Below, one piece after another: positions 26,373 to 35,168 of a DNA stretch of 56,769 nucleotides; positions within the stretch are counted from its first letter, which is position 1; every line of letters starts with the position of its first letter. The translations under genes and the position numbers were made by a program. Source of the stretch: Limisphaerales bacterium (lineage in GTDB: Bacteria; Verrucomicrobiota; Verrucomicrobiia; Limisphaerales; UBA11358); assembly GCA_003134375.1 (NCBI GenBank), contig PLAY01000046.1:1-56769 (forward strand), written 5' to 3'. The notes beneath the pieces were generated by a model. The model had not been told where the DNA came from. It saw only the letters and a program-made list of their open reading frames with translations, and did not search any database.

Positions 26373-26630
26373 TTACTTCATCAGCAGCATCTGGCGCGCG
26401 CGCTTGATGGCTCGGGTCAGGCGGCGCTGGTAATGCGCGGGCATCCCGGTGTATTTGCGCGGCAGGATGCGGCCTTGGTCGGTCACATATTGCCGAAGTA
26501 AATTGGTGTTTTTGAAATCGAGCGCGTCGGCGGTAAAGTCAATCTTCGGCTTTGGACGCGGCGTGCGTTTTTCCATCTGGCCGTGGCGCGAACCGCGGCG
26601 GTCTTTGTCGGCATGGGTCTTGCGGGGCAT
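26373..26630 (-). CDS. rpsR: Ribosomal protein bS18
   Basis: This 85-residue 30S protein binds the platform near bS6. The core is family-typical: IDFTADALDFKNTNLLRQYV, GRILPRKYTGMPAHYQRRL and TRAIKRARQMLL. The N-terminus is longer than in E. coli and basic. It follows rpmG by 2 bp and is not next to rpsF, the more common neighbour. Confidence 0.95.
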   Translation of the reverse strand: MPRKTHADKDRRGSRHGQMEKRTPRPKPKIDFTADALDFKNTNLLRQYVTDQGRILPRKYTGMPAHYQRRLTRAIKRARQMLLMK

Positions 26631-26632
26631 AA

Positions 26633-26800
26633 TTACTTGATTTCGCGGTGAAGCGTGTGGCGGCGGAGCGCCGGATTATACTTTTTGAGTTCCAGCTTCT
26701 CCGTCTTCAGCTTCTTGTTGCGGGTGGTGGTGTAGCGTGAAGGCGATTTGCCTGCCTTGCGCGCTTCGGTGCATTCGATGGTGATGATTTCGCGCGGCAT
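26633..26800 (-). CDS. rpmG: Ribosomal protein bL33
   Basis: The 55-residue frame reads [20 protein letters not shown], then [20 protein letters not shown] and an HTLHREIK end, which is the bL33 pattern. It lacks the CxxC pairs, so it is the zinc-independent form. It sits 3 bp after the dksA-like stop and 2 bp before rpsR. Confidence 0.93.
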   Translation of the reverse strand: MPREIITIECTEARKAGKSPSRYTTTRNKKLKTEKLELKKYNPALRRHTLHREIK

Positions 26801-26803
26801 AAA

Positions 26804-27364
26804 TTATTCCTTGTCCTTGGCCTTTTCCTCCGGCTCGTCGTCTTCGCCTTCCGCTTCCGTGGCGCCGGTGCTGTCCACCGTGCCCAACTGGCCGATGCGA
26901 CGCGATTTCAAAGCCCCTTCGCGTTCCAACTGCGCCTGCGCCTCGACGGTGAACCGCGTCCACGGAATCGCTTCGAGGCGCGACTTGGGAATCGTCTTGC
27001 CGGTCAATTCACAGACGCCGTAGGTCTTTTTCTCGATGCGTTTGAGCGCCTCCTCAATTTCATAAACCGCGTCCTGGTCGGAGGACAACAGGCTTAACGC
27101 GAAATCGCGATCAAAGTTGTCCGTGCCTGAATCGGCCATGTGCAGGCTGTAGCCGGGCAGTTCCTGCGCGGATTCCTTGGCCAGGCCGTTCATCTGCCCG
27201 AGCAGTTGTTCGCGCAAATCCAGCAGGCGCTGGCAATACTTCTGCCATTCGGGTTTGACATTCTTCGGGATGGCGGTGGCTTTGGGTTTCAACACCGGCC
27301 GGCCGAGAATTGCCGCTGTGGCGGAAACCGGTGGCTTGCCGGTCGTTTTTTTCTTTATGGTCAC
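26804..27364 (-). CDS. DksA/TraR-family protein with a degenerate zinc finger
   Basis: This 186-residue protein has the coiled-coil core (CQRLLDLREQLLGQ, then the DNFDRDFALSLLSSDQD segment and EIEEALKRIEKKTYGVCE). The C-terminal zinc finger keeps YGVCELTGKTIP but has a single cysteine, where DksA has four. It would therefore be a zinc-independent paralogue that may act in the RNA polymerase secondary channel. An acidic tail (AEGEDDEPEEKAKDKE) is added. It heads an operon with two ribosomal protein genes, which fits a growth-rate control role. Confidence 0.85.
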   Translation of the reverse strand: MTIKKKTTGKPPVSATAAILGRPVLKPKATAIPKNVKPEWQKYCQRLLDLREQLLGQMNGLAKESAQELPGYSLHMADSGTDNFDRDFALSLLSSDQDAVYEIEEALKRIEKKTYGVCELTGKTIPKSRLEAIPWTRFTVEAQAQLEREGALKSRRIGQLGTVDSTGATEAEGEDDEPEEKAKDKE

Positions 27365-27806
27365 AAATTAAAAATCAGATTCAGTTCGTCAAGAGCGCGG
27401 AAATGTAGCAGAGCAAAACAAATATGCCACAAAAATTTTCAGAAATTTTCGAGCCGTAATACCGCCGGTGACTTCCGCTGCTTATACGACCGCCAACGGG
27501 ATTATGAAATTCAATTGTCATGTTGGGCAATTGCAGCAGGCCGCGCACCAACCGGCGGGAAATTTACCTTGCCACCCGTGCGTGTGTATCCAGCACAAAA
27601 GGTCCCGCCTTTGACGAAAAATCCGCAACAAAATGAATGTCTAAATAATGTGCAATCGCTTGCCCCGACCCAGCTTGAGAATGAGAACCCGCAACGGAAT
27701 TATCGCTGTAAACATTATCAATTGCCCGGCATTAAATTGTCCAAACTCAACCCGCCGGCGGCATCAAATATGCTGATTCTTTGCGAAACAATAACCAGTG
27801 AAGATC
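27365..27806. other. Region without a recognised gene
   Basis: Upstream leader of the PEP-CTERM gene and of the divergent dksA operon. The frames that cross it look non-coding. I see no strong hairpin or repeat. Promoters for both flanking genes must lie here, but none is clear. Confidence 0.4.
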
Positions 27807-28430
27807 ATGAAAAATCGTAGTCAAAGTTCATGTTTGGCGGCGTTGATTTTAGCTGCCGGCCTGTTCGCAACAACCTTCCGGGCGTCGGGCGCGGCATATT
27901 CTCTCGCCATCAATGAGAGCAACCCTTCCGCCGTCGTGATCACCGGCAGTGGGATGGGAGGCATTGGCACTGATGGAACCACGACTGCCAATTATGGCGT
28001 GGATCTTGCGAATTTCTTCACTGCGGCTGTCAGCATCGGTGCTCAATCCGCCAGCGGCACTCCCAGTCTCCAACCTGCAACCGGAGGCAATATCTACAAC
28101 AATTATAACTCTGATACTTACGAGGCCACCGGCGGAGCGTTGCTGGATTTAAACCTGTATTCTTCCGGCACGAGTGCCCAGACGTTTACCTTTGGCAGCG
28201 CGCCATTTAACACTGGCACGGAAGTCATTAATTTGTCCGCCTACCTCGCGGACCTTCCCACCACCCTCAGCGCCCACGGCAGTATCTATGCTGGAGATTC
28301 CAGCGGTAAAGGCAACGGCACAATCATCGGCGGTTGGGATGTCACCGCCGTGCCCGAACCCACCACGCTGGCGCTGGCCGGCTTGGGCGTGCTGGGCTGC
28401 GTGCTGATGTTCTGGCGCCGGAAAAGCTGA
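27807..28430 (+). CDS. PEP-CTERM sorting domain protein
   Basis: This 207-residue exported protein has a signal peptide (LAALILAAGLFATTFRASG) and a Gly/Ser/Thr-rich body. The C-terminal sorting signal is VPEPTTLALAGLG, a membrane stretch and WRRKS. PEP-CTERM proteins are processed by an exosortase and released or anchored at the surface, often together with exopolysaccharide. No exosortase gene is in the window. Confidence 0.9.
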   Translation: MKNRSQSSCLAALILAAGLFATTFRASGAAYSLAINESNPSAVVITGSGMGGIGTDGTTTANYGVDLANFFTAAVSIGAQSASGTPSLQPATGGNIYNNYNSDTYEATGGALLDLNLYSSGTSAQTFTFGSAPFNTGTEVINLSAYLADLPTTLSAHGSIYAGDSSGKGNGTIIGGWDVTAVPEPTTLALAGLGVLGCVLMFWRRKS

Positions 28431-28456
28431 AACTGAAATCTGATTTGTGGGGGTTA

Positions 28457-28489
28457 ATGGGTGCGGGATTCGTTCCGCATCCATTTTTT
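28457..28489 (+). terminator. Intrinsic terminator of the PEP-CTERM gene
   Basis: ATGGGTGCGG pairs with CCGCATCCAT over 10 positions (one G-T), followed by TTTTTT. It is 26 bp after the stop codon. Confidence 0.8.
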
Positions 28490-28863
28490 AATTTCACCGC
28501 CCGCTTTTTAAGCAACTTCAATCTTGGCAGAACATCCGGATGTCCCGGCACGGGTGTCACCTCGTTTCAATGCAGGCAAGGCTTTTGCCGGCTTTTGTGC
28601 CATGCCTACGAAATTCATTTCGTCGGGACTGTGCCGCAAGGCAGCCTCCCTTGGCACACGATTCTCAATGACAGTCACTTGTGAAAACTTTCGGAACACC
28701 CAAAGCACAAAATAACTTGACAATACAACATTGTCTCTTATATAGACTTACGAAAAGTCGGGCTGAAGTAAAATGGTTACTTTTAAAAATTTCTCTGGGT
28801 GGGCCATGTTGGGATTACTCTTAATCTGTATATATTGCTGTGCCAGTCCATATGGAGGATATA
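28490..28863. other. Intergenic region with promoter and possible repeat
   Basis: The segment about 28530-28675 has short inverted pieces (CATCCGGATG, TTTCGT/ACGAAA) and looks like one of the dispersed repeats. The rest holds the promoter at 28718-28746. I see no coding frame. Confidence 0.45.
28718..28746 (+). promoter_or_regulatory. Sigma70 promoter with an internal dyad, upstream of the HpaA-like gene
   Basis: TTGACA and TATAGA are 17 bp apart. The perfect inverted repeat GACAAT-acaac-ATTGTC (28720-28736) overlaps the -35 box and spacer, the usual place for a repressor site. Confidence 0.6.
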
Positions 28864-29751
28864 ATGCAAAATAAAATTAAACGTTTCTGTTTTTTCATTA
28901 TTGCCACTGCCCTGCTCGTTGGCGTGAGCGGCTGCGTTACTCCGTATGAGCCGCCGCCATTGCCTCAATCGGCATGGGGCGACCACTATGCTTTTAGTTA
29001 TCAACCCAAGGGTGAAATCAAGCCTGCCGCGTCGGTGCCGGTCACAATCGCTGTTGTGAATCCTTCTTACAAAGTCGAGGACAGCGTGCTTGCCGCCGAA
29101 CTTTACCGGAAAATTGGCAAAGGACTTTCTGCTTCAATGGGCACCGACTTGGACAAAATCCTCATCACCAAAGGCCTCACCACCACCGGGCCATTTCCAT
29201 CGTTGGATGAGATTACTTATTCCGATAAAAAGGGTGCGGCACTTACGCTTGCGCCGCAGGTCTTCATTACAATGGAAATAAAAGATTCCGGACCACCCGT
29301 GCAAATCGGCAACCCTTGGGCACGGGGACAAGGAGGGACGATAGCACGTGGAGGCGGAATGGTACAAGGAGGCGCATCACTCCGCGCTGACCAATACTTT
29401 GTCATGAACGTAACGGGTTGGATTACCTTCATCATGCAGGAACCGCTTTCCGGCGAAAAAATGTGGATTAAAAAACTCGAACTCGACCCCGTAACCACGC
29501 AAGGTATAATTTCCACTGAAAGCATCCCTCAAATCACCGATGGCGGTTTCCTCGTTGGACCAATCGTGTCTGGCTACACACGTGGAAATATGTTGTATGA
29601 CGGCAGACCAGATGCTTTGGCCGATGCCTTGAAACAAATCTATCCTGTCGTCATGTCCCAATTTGAAAAATATATTGACACTGACGAACTGGGTCAGCTC
29701 AAGGAGAAGGCCAAGGAAATCCGCGCCTCAAACGTGTTCATCGGCAAATAG
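28864..29751 (+). CDS. HpaA-family lipoprotein
   Basis: This 295-residue protein has a lipoprotein signal (ATALLVGVSGC then VTPYEPPP). The body aligns by eye with the Helicobacter HpaA (neuraminyllactose-binding haemagglutinin) family. Shared patterns are an early strand then PSYKVEDSVLAAEL, GLTTTGPFPSLDEITYSDKK, the WITFIMQEPLSGEKMW strand (ILEPMSGES in HpaA) and the closing helix ALADALKQIYPVVMSQFEKY. The start at 28864 has GGAGG 5 bp upstream. HpaA is an outer-membrane lipoprotein; a sialic acid-binding role here is not implied. Confidence 0.75.
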   Translation: MQNKIKRFCFFIIATALLVGVSGCVTPYEPPPLPQSAWGDHYAFSYQPKGEIKPAASVPVTIAVVNPSYKVEDSVLAAELYRKIGKGLSASMGTDLDKILITKGLTTTGPFPSLDEITYSDKKGAALTLAPQVFITMEIKDSGPPVQIGNPWARGQGGTIARGGGMVQGGASLRADQYFVMNVTGWITFIMQEPLSGEKMWIKKLELDPVTTQGIISTESIPQITDGGFLVGPIVSGYTRGNMLYDGRPDALADALKQIYPVVMSQFEKYIDTDELGQLKEKAKEIRASNVFIGK

Positions 29752-29768
29752 CTAAATTGGCTGGCCTT

Positions 29769-30602
29769 TCACCCATTCTCAATGCACGCATATGCATTGT
29801 GATTGTGGATGCTCTCGAAATTCTCCGCCTCGACCTTGTACCACGTTACCCGCGGATGCGCGTTTAGCTTCAACGCCACGTTGCGCACCAAATCCTCCAC
29901 GAACACCGGATTTTCATAGGCGCGTTCCGTCACGAACTTTTCGTCCTGCCGCTTGAGCAGGGCGTACAGCTCCGAACTCGCTGAGCTTTCCACCATTGCC
30001 ACCACGTCCTCGATCCAGACCGGCTTCGTGAACCGCAGCGCCACCGTCACCAGCCCGCGCTGGTTATGCGCGCCGTATCGGGCAATCGCCTTCGAACATG
30101 GGCACAGCGTTGTTACCGGCACCTTCACCGTCAGCACAAAACCAATTTCATCGCCACACGCCGCCGCGTCGAACCGCGCCAGGTAATCCATCAGGCTTTT
30201 CTTGCGCGACACCGGTGATTTCTTGGACATGAAATACGGGAACTCGATTTCCAGGTGCGACGTGGCCGAGTTCAACCGCTTTTGCAGCGAACGCAAAATG
30301 TCCATGATATTTTCCACGTGGATGACGCTGCCATGCGCGTTGAGCGCCTCGACAAACCGGCTCATATGCGTGCCTTTGAACTCCTTCGGCAAATCCACGA
30401 ACATGCCGATGGTCGCCACCGTGTTTTGCACACTGCGCGCCTTGTCGCGCACTTGGATGGGAAACCGCAGCCCGCGCACGCCCACCTTGTCAATCCGCAA
30501 CTCACGATGATCGCGCTCGCTCTGCTTGTCGTAAAGCTTCCGCGCCGGCGCGTTCCTTTTGGCCCCGCGCAACGCAACGCCGTTCCGGCTGATTTTCAGC
30601 AT
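29769..30602 (-). CDS. folE2: GTP cyclohydrolase I type B
   Basis: This 277-residue enzyme makes 7,8-dihydroneopterin triphosphate from GTP for folate or queuosine. The FolE2 signatures are VGVRGLRFPI, GMFVDLPKEFKGTHMSRF, the active-site cysteine in TTLCPCSKAIA, GAHNQRG, and the terminal ENFESIHNHNAYA. The type-B enzyme can use metals other than zinc and is often found in zinc-limited contexts; a Zur-like regulon is also present in this window. folK lies 18 kb away. Confidence 0.94.
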   Translation of the reverse strand: MLKISRNGVALRGAKRNAPARKLYDKQSERDHRELRIDKVGVRGLRFPIQVRDKARSVQNTVATIGMFVDLPKEFKGTHMSRFVEALNAHGSVIHVENIMDILRSLQKRLNSATSHLEIEFPYFMSKKSPVSRKKSLMDYLARFDAAACGDEIGFVLTVKVPVTTLCPCSKAIARYGAHNQRGLVTVALRFTKPVWIEDVVAMVESSASSELYALLKRQDEKFVTERAYENPVFVEDLVRNVALKLNAHPRVTWYKVEAENFESIHNHNAYACIENG

Positions 30603-30686
30603 GGGGAGACAGTAACAGCTTTGCGGGATTTGGCAAAAGTGTTCTTTGATGGAACCGGCGCGCAGTGCTTGGCCACCCGCTCTGGA

Positions 30687-31778
30687 TCAGTCACTCCACG
30701 CCCACGTTATGTCCCACCGCCCAATGTTTTCGATCGGCAGGATGTCGCCGTCCGGACTGAACTTCAAGGGCGCGCTCCAGAACTGAAAATCGTGGCCCTT
30801 GCTGCCATCCGGGCGGGATCCCCAGCGATCCGCCATCCAGATGAATAACGGCTCTCCGGACATTGGAATTCTCGCGACCCAGGCTTCCTGTGCGGGTATG
30901 ATCGGAGCGTCATTTTCCGGACTACGATTGATGTTGGACCGCGGGGTATATGGACCCAAAGGTGAAGTGGCCGTCAAAACCTGCTCCGTGCTGCCCTCGA
31001 GACAATCACCACAGAGAGGTCCGCAGAGGGCGTAGTAGAGATTGTTTCGCCGGAAGAGCACGGGAGCTTCGCTGCCTTTGGCCAGAACATTGCTGGTCTT
31101 GCCAGCCGAACCCAGGTAATCCGGCGTCAAACACTCCACGCGAACGGCGTATCCTTCGCCGATGGCAGTGTAGATGTAATAACCGGTTCCATCATCATCC
31201 ACGAAGAGACTGCCGTCACCGGGGCGAGATCCGAAGACAGGCACATTCAGGTTAACAATGGTAAAAGGTCCAACTGGCGTGTCACTGGTGGCCACAGCAT
31301 CTTGGCCGTTCCACAGTTTGGGAAACCAGTTATACCAAAGCACGTACTTGTGAGTATGCGGATTGAAAACCACACTGGGACGGGTATAAACACCGGTCGG
31401 TTGATCCTTGAGCAGTTCACCTTCATAAGTCCACCGTTCAAGATCCGGCGAGCTGTAAACCCGGAACGGGCAATTCAAGGCCAGACTGCTTTCATTGGTT
31501 CCGTAAGCCATCCCGTAGAGGTAAAAACGTCCGTTGAAGAATTGAAGGCAGCCATCATGCGCGTCAATGATCTTCCCCGCAACATCGCGCCGGGGCTCAA
31601 TATTGTTGATGGTAACGGTCTGTGAACGCTTCGGTTTTGACTCCACATTTTGCGACTGGTGCTGCTCATCACACGAAATCGTGAAGGCCGCGAGAAAAAA
31701 GGCGAGCAAAGTCTGCTGGCAATGCTTTGCCGAAACCTTTCGCGAAATCCAGGTCAAAGAACTTGCTGCCAACGTCAT
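30687..31778 (-). CDS. GH43-like five-bladed propeller lipoprotein, copy 1
   Basis: This 363-residue protein has a lipobox (FFLAAFTISC). The glycosyl hydrolase family 43-like fold shows as DAHDGCLQFFNGRFYLYG (a catalytic Asp region), FRVYSSPDLERWTYEG, VVFNPHTHKYVLWYNW, GDGSLFVDDDGTGYYIY and EAPVLFRRNNLYYALCG. The end is FIWMADRWGSRPDGSKGHDF. It probably acts on a plant or algal glycan outside the cell; the substrate is unknown. It is a tandem paralogue of the next upstream gene, and downstream flanks are shared between the two. Confidence 0.82.
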   Translation of the reverse strand: MTLAASSLTWISRKVSAKHCQQTLLAFFLAAFTISCDEQHQSQNVESKPKRSQTVTINNIEPRRDVAGKIIDAHDGCLQFFNGRFYLYGMAYGTNESSLALNCPFRVYSSPDLERWTYEGELLKDQPTGVYTRPSVVFNPHTHKYVLWYNWFPKLWNGQDAVATSDTPVGPFTIVNLNVPVFGSRPGDGSLFVDDDGTGYYIYTAIGEGYAVRVECLTPDYLGSAGKTSNVLAKGSEAPVLFRRNNLYYALCGPLCGDCLEGSTEQVLTATSPLGPYTPRSNINRSPENDAPIIPAQEAWVARIPMSGEPLFIWMADRWGSRPDGSKGHDFQFWSAPLKFSPDGDILPIENIGRWDITWAWSD

Positions 31779-31818
31779 GCAAAAAATTGGGAATCGGGGC
31801 GGCGTCTTAATTTGGGTT

Positions 31819-31870
31819 GTAGTGTCGGCGCTGTGCGCCGATTCGTTCGAGCCACAGGCTCGACGCTACA
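31819..31870. repeat. Dispersed repeat between the GH43 paralogues
   Basis: GTAG at the left and CTAC at the right bound GTCGGCGCTGTGCGCCGA and GAGCCACAGGCTCGAC, two small hairpins back to back. No gene is seen from 31779 to 32048. Confidence 0.55.
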
Positions 31871-32048
31871 GCAAACAGGGACATTGCCGGAATCGTTGTT
31901 TGTTTGTCTGCACACGTGGATGAGATTATCTTGGGGTCAATGGGCGTCAAGATGCCATTATTGCTTCGAGACACAAAAAACAACGGCAGCTTCGCGGCAT
32001 TTGGCAAAAGTGTTCTCCCGGAATAAATGTGCGGGGCGGTCCGCCGTG

Positions 32049-33212
32049 TTAATTGCCCGCGCCCCACATAATGTGCCACTGGGCAACATCCTTGAGCGGC
32101 TCGATGCTGTCGTCTGGACCAAACTTCAACGGTGCGCTCCAGAACTGAAAATCATGGCCTTTGATGCCATCCGGAGTGGATTGCCAGCGGTCAGCCATCC
32201 AAAAAAAGGCCGGGTCTCCGCTTGTTGGAATTTTTACGACCCAAGTTTCTTGCGCCGGTAGGACAGGAGCATTGTTCTGATAGGTGATATTGTTGGTAAG
32301 CGGAATAACAACTTTCCTTCCGGGAATATCCACAGTCCAAGCTTGGTTTTTCCATTCGGTCGGGCCGCCACTTTCAGGGCGACGGTTGATGTTCGGAGCT
32401 TTGTAAAAAGGACCCATGGGTGAAAAGGAAATGAAAGCCTCCACCTCGCTGCCCTCGGGACAAAAGGCGCAGCGTGGCCCGCAGAGAGCGTAGTAAAGGT
32501 CCTTCCGTCGGAAGAGCACGGGCGCTTCAGCCCCGATGGCCAGAACGCTGCTGGTTTTGCCGGTCGCACCCAGATAATCGGGAGTCAGGCGCTCCACGTA
32601 AACGGTATATCCTTCGTTTATGCAGGCATAGATGAAATAACCGGCGCCATCGTCATCCACAAAAAGACTGCCATCCCCGTCGCCGGGATGGGAGAGCTGC
32701 ACGTCCGGAGTGGCAATTTTGAAAGGACCAACCGGCGTATCGCTGGTGGCAACTCCGTGCCGGCCGAACCAGTCTTTTGAATTTGGATACCAGCTATACC
32801 AAAGCACATACTTGTGGGTGTTCGGATTGAATACCACGTACGGACGATAATAAAGGGCATCTGGACGTTCCTTGAGCAGCGGGCCTTTATACGTCCAGTG
32901 CTCAAGGTCGGGCGAGCTGTAAACCCGGAAGTCGTTGTTGGTTATACCGTCGGTCTTCCCGTAAGCCGTCCCGTAAAGGTAATAACGACCATTGAAAAAC
33001 TGGAGGCAGCCGTCATGGGCATCAATAATTTCTCCGGCTACATCACGCCGGGGCTCGACATTGTTGATGGTAACAGTGCGCGATTTCTCGTCCGGTTGCT
33101 TCCGGTCACAAGATGTTATTAAGGCGGCAATGGAAAAGACGGACACAAACACGACAACCTGGCCTGGCAAAGATCTTCGTGCCGTCCTAATTGACGTGAA
33201 AAAGTTGTTCAT
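32049..33212 (-). CDS. GH43-like five-bladed propeller lipoprotein, copy 2
   Basis: This 387-residue paralogue of the downstream gene has a lipobox (FSIAALITSC). It shares TVTINNVEPRRDVAGEIIDA, DAHDGCLQFFNGRYYLYG, VYSSPDLEHWTYKG and FWMADRWQSTPDGIKGHDF. It carries an insertion of about 30 residues near position 285 (PTEWKNQAWTVDIPGRKVVI) absent from copy 1. I started at 33212, just before the signal peptide. Divergence suggests an old duplication, and the two may act on related linkages. Confidence 0.82.
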   Translation of the reverse strand: MNNFFTSIRTARRSLPGQVVVFVSVFSIAALITSCDRKQPDEKSRTVTINNVEPRRDVAGEIIDAHDGCLQFFNGRYYLYGTAYGKTDGITNNDFRVYSSPDLEHWTYKGPLLKERPDALYYRPYVVFNPNTHKYVLWYSWYPNSKDWFGRHGVATSDTPVGPFKIATPDVQLSHPGDGDGSLFVDDDGAGYFIYACINEGYTVYVERLTPDYLGATGKTSSVLAIGAEAPVLFRRKDLYYALCGPRCAFCPEGSEVEAFISFSPMGPFYKAPNINRRPESGGPTEWKNQAWTVDIPGRKVVIPLTNNITYQNNAPVLPAQETWVVKIPTSGDPAFFWMADRWQSTPDGIKGHDFQFWSAPLKFGPDDSIEPLKDVAQWHIMWGAGN

Positions 33213-33337
33213 GAGGAAACATTCCCAAAAAACACATACCGGCATTCTATCGGTCTTGGAACACGCCTAAAAACGGTGCGTTCGGCGTATGCTGCAAAAT
33301 GTTCTCTTGAAAAGCAAACGGGATTTGAGGCGTTGGG

Positions 33338-34174
33338 CTATTTTGGATTCTCATTTTTTAGAGCCGCCATTTCTTCGACGCTCCATACCCGGTTGGTAAC
33401 GCCAGATTCCATTGCTGGCGTCACGCGTAAAGTGTGGTGTATCCGGCAGAAGTTGTAATGGAAAAAATACAGGGCGAGCGAGTGCTTCAAGTTTTCCAGC
33501 TTCTTTGAGTAGCCGGTGCTTAACCGCGTGAACCGGCGGTTGTTCATCCGCAGCGTCAGATTGTGGCACTCAACAAAGCTGGTTGAAATCAGCTTGCGGT
33601 CGGGCTTGCCGGTGATTTTTCGTCTGCGAACGCCGATGCACTGGGGCGGTGAATAACGCGCCTCGAAATTCTGCTGTTTCCCAAACATTTTTATCAGCAT
33701 CGCATAATCCACATCCGCGCCAAAAGCGGATTCAACGGCTTCCAGATAAGGCCGGTAGCCATCACTGGTCAACTGGATACGATGCGCCAGCCGATCTTTC
33801 AGGTCGCCGATGAAAAGACTCGCGCTGGCTTCACTGCGGTCGCCAACGTGCCAGCTTGGAATCAGCTTGGTGTTGGCATCAATGGCAATCCATGTCCAGG
33901 TGTCGCCAATGCCTTTGACATCTTTGAGATGCGGAGGAATGTTGGCCTGTTTGCAATAGGTGAAATTCCAAATCTCATCTACTTGGATAACTTTGCAGGT
34001 CAGGTTGCGCATCAACTTGTCATGGTGATAGGCGCAAGCCCTGCCCGTTTCCACCATCACGCGGGACACGGTTCTCTTGGCGAATCCGGTCAGTCTGACG
34101 GTGGAGCGCAACGAACAGCCTTCAACGAGGCAGGCTATGATTCGAGCGCGTTCTTGGATGTTTAATTGGTTCAT
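33338..34174 (-). CDS. IS1-family (ISMhu11-like) transposase
   Basis: This 278-residue protein has an N-terminal helix-turn-helix (CSLRSTVRLTGFAKRTVSRVM) and a DDE core: Asp in CKVIQVDEIW, Asp in QLTSDGYRPYL and Glu in STSFVECHNLTLRM. The end RIHHTLRVTPAMESGV is family-typical. It is a single unbroken frame with no programmed frameshift as in classical IS1. The start at 34174 gives the usual MNQLN N-terminus. It appears intact and could be active. Confidence 0.92.
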   Translation of the reverse strand: MNQLNIQERARIIACLVEGCSLRSTVRLTGFAKRTVSRVMVETGRACAYHHDKLMRNLTCKVIQVDEIWNFTYCKQANIPPHLKDVKGIGDTWTWIAIDANTKLIPSWHVGDRSEASASLFIGDLKDRLAHRIQLTSDGYRPYLEAVESAFGADVDYAMLIKMFGKQQNFEARYSPPQCIGVRRRKITGKPDRKLISTSFVECHNLTLRMNNRRFTRLSTGYSKKLENLKHSLALYFFHYNFCRIHHTLRVTPAMESGVTNRVWSVEEMAALKNENPK

Positions 34175-34261
34175 ACAAAGGATGGGTGTGAATAAGTAGT
34201 CGGAGTTTGCCCTTGCGGGAATTGAAGGGCGGGTCATGCTGCGGTTCACCCAAGCCGCGAC

Positions 34262-34648
34262 ATGACGCCGCCTGATGAATATGTGAGTGAGTACCAGAGG
34301 GTCGTTGACGACATTGCCAACGACAGGCTGAAAGATAAAAGCCCAGCCGATTTGAAGCAGATGCGGCTGGTGTTAATCAGCCAACATGAAACCGACAAAT
34401 TTTACTCAGGCGCACAGCCATACATTTCGATTGTAGAGGGGGAGATTGCCGGTCGAAAATCCAATCGGCTTGTGTGGTGGACTATTTTGGTTGCGATTGT
34501 CGCTACTGTTTTTTCTGCGATTGCGGCTTGGCCTGTAATGCGAGAGTGGATTCCAGCCTCTCAAGGCGCTTCTCAAAGCGGGGATACAGATTCCAGTTCA
34601 GGTAATAAAGGTTCAACGAATTTATCAACAGCCCCACCGCTAAAATGA
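34262..34648 (+). CDS. Membrane protein of the transposon passenger region
   Basis: This 128-residue protein has a soluble N-terminal part (SADLKQMRLVLISQHETDKF) and one membrane helix (VWWTILVAIVATVFSAIAAW). A Ser/Gly-rich tail follows. I recognise no family. It is transcribed away from the transposase, and a structured repeat follows 48 bp after its stop. A 62-residue frame on the opposite strand (34691-34503) overlaps its end and also has a membrane helix; I prefer this one for its length. Confidence 0.5.
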   Translation: MTPPDEYVSEYQRVVDDIANDRLKDKSPADLKQMRLVLISQHETDKFYSGAQPYISIVEGEIAGRKSNRLVWWTILVAIVATVFSAIAAWPVMREWIPASQGASQSGDTDSSSGNKGSTNLSTAPPLK

Positions 34649-34695
34649 AAAGAGTGATGGTGTGCGCTGTGGTTAGTGTTTCGATTTTCATAACT

Positions 34696-34767
34696 GTATG
34701 GATTTAATGGAAACCTCCCGTGTGAGTTGCCCGGCCTGGTTGGGAGGCGGGTTCCAAGCCGGGAAAT
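34696..34767. repeat. Structured repeat copy 1 (possible pseudoknot RNA)
   Basis: It matches 35513-35583 nearly throughout (shared core GATTTAATGGAAACCT). Two interleaved pairs are present: CCTCCC (34714) with GGGAGG (34742), and CCCGGCCTGG (34730) with CCAAGCCGGG (34754). The order A-B-A'-B' is that of an H-type pseudoknot. Confidence 0.65.
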
Positions 34768-34830
34768 TGATTGTTGACCCGCCGGTTTGCCGGGTATTTG
34801 ATGCGGGCTACTGATTCACCCCTTTAGCTT

Positions 34831-35163
34831 ATGAAGAAAACTATTCTCTTGTTGTTGGCTTTAAGCGCCGTTTTGATTTCAGGCTGCTCAACTTCGTCGG
34901 GCGTTGTTTCGACGGGACCAGACTCCTACATGATTTCCAGAACTCAATGGGGCTTTCGCGGCCCCGGCCTCGTCAAAGCGGCTGCAATTAAAGAAGCGGA
35001 TGCTTATTGCAAGAAGCGCGGCAAGGCAATCATGGTGACAAAAACCGTTGAGACGGGTGTTAAGTTTGGTTCTGAACCAGCCGCCGAGGTGTATTTCAAA
35101 TGCCTCGATCCGAATGACCCGCAGCTTAAACAACCCGTGACCATTGAAGAAATCGTGCGATAA
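34831..35163 (+). CDS. Small lipoprotein of the transposon passenger region
   Basis: This 110-residue protein has a textbook lipoprotein signal: MKKTILLLLALSAVLISGC, then STSS. The body contains AAAIKEADAYCKKRGKAIMV, a pattern common to small periplasmic lipoproteins of unknown function in Proteobacteria. It lies between the two structured repeats inside the transposon. Confidence 0.75.
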   Translation: MKKTILLLLALSAVLISGCSTSSGVVSTGPDSYMISRTQWGFRGPGLVKAAAIKEADAYCKKRGKAIMVTKTVETGVKFGSEPAAEVYFKCLDPNDPQLKQPVTIEEIVR

Positions 35164-35168
35164 AATGG

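Noticed and set aside
27520..27560. Sigma54 promoter for the PEP-CTERM gene (TTGGGCAATTGCA)
   Set aside because: The GG and GC elements are too close together.
34503..34691. 62-residue minus-strand frame with a membrane helix
   Set aside because: It overlaps the better-supported 128-residue plus-strand gene in antisense. Kept only as an alternative there.
34696..34767. Twister-type ribozyme suggested by CCAAGCCGGG
   Set aside because: The order of conserved pieces does not match any of the twister permutations I know, and the cleavage-site context is not convincing.
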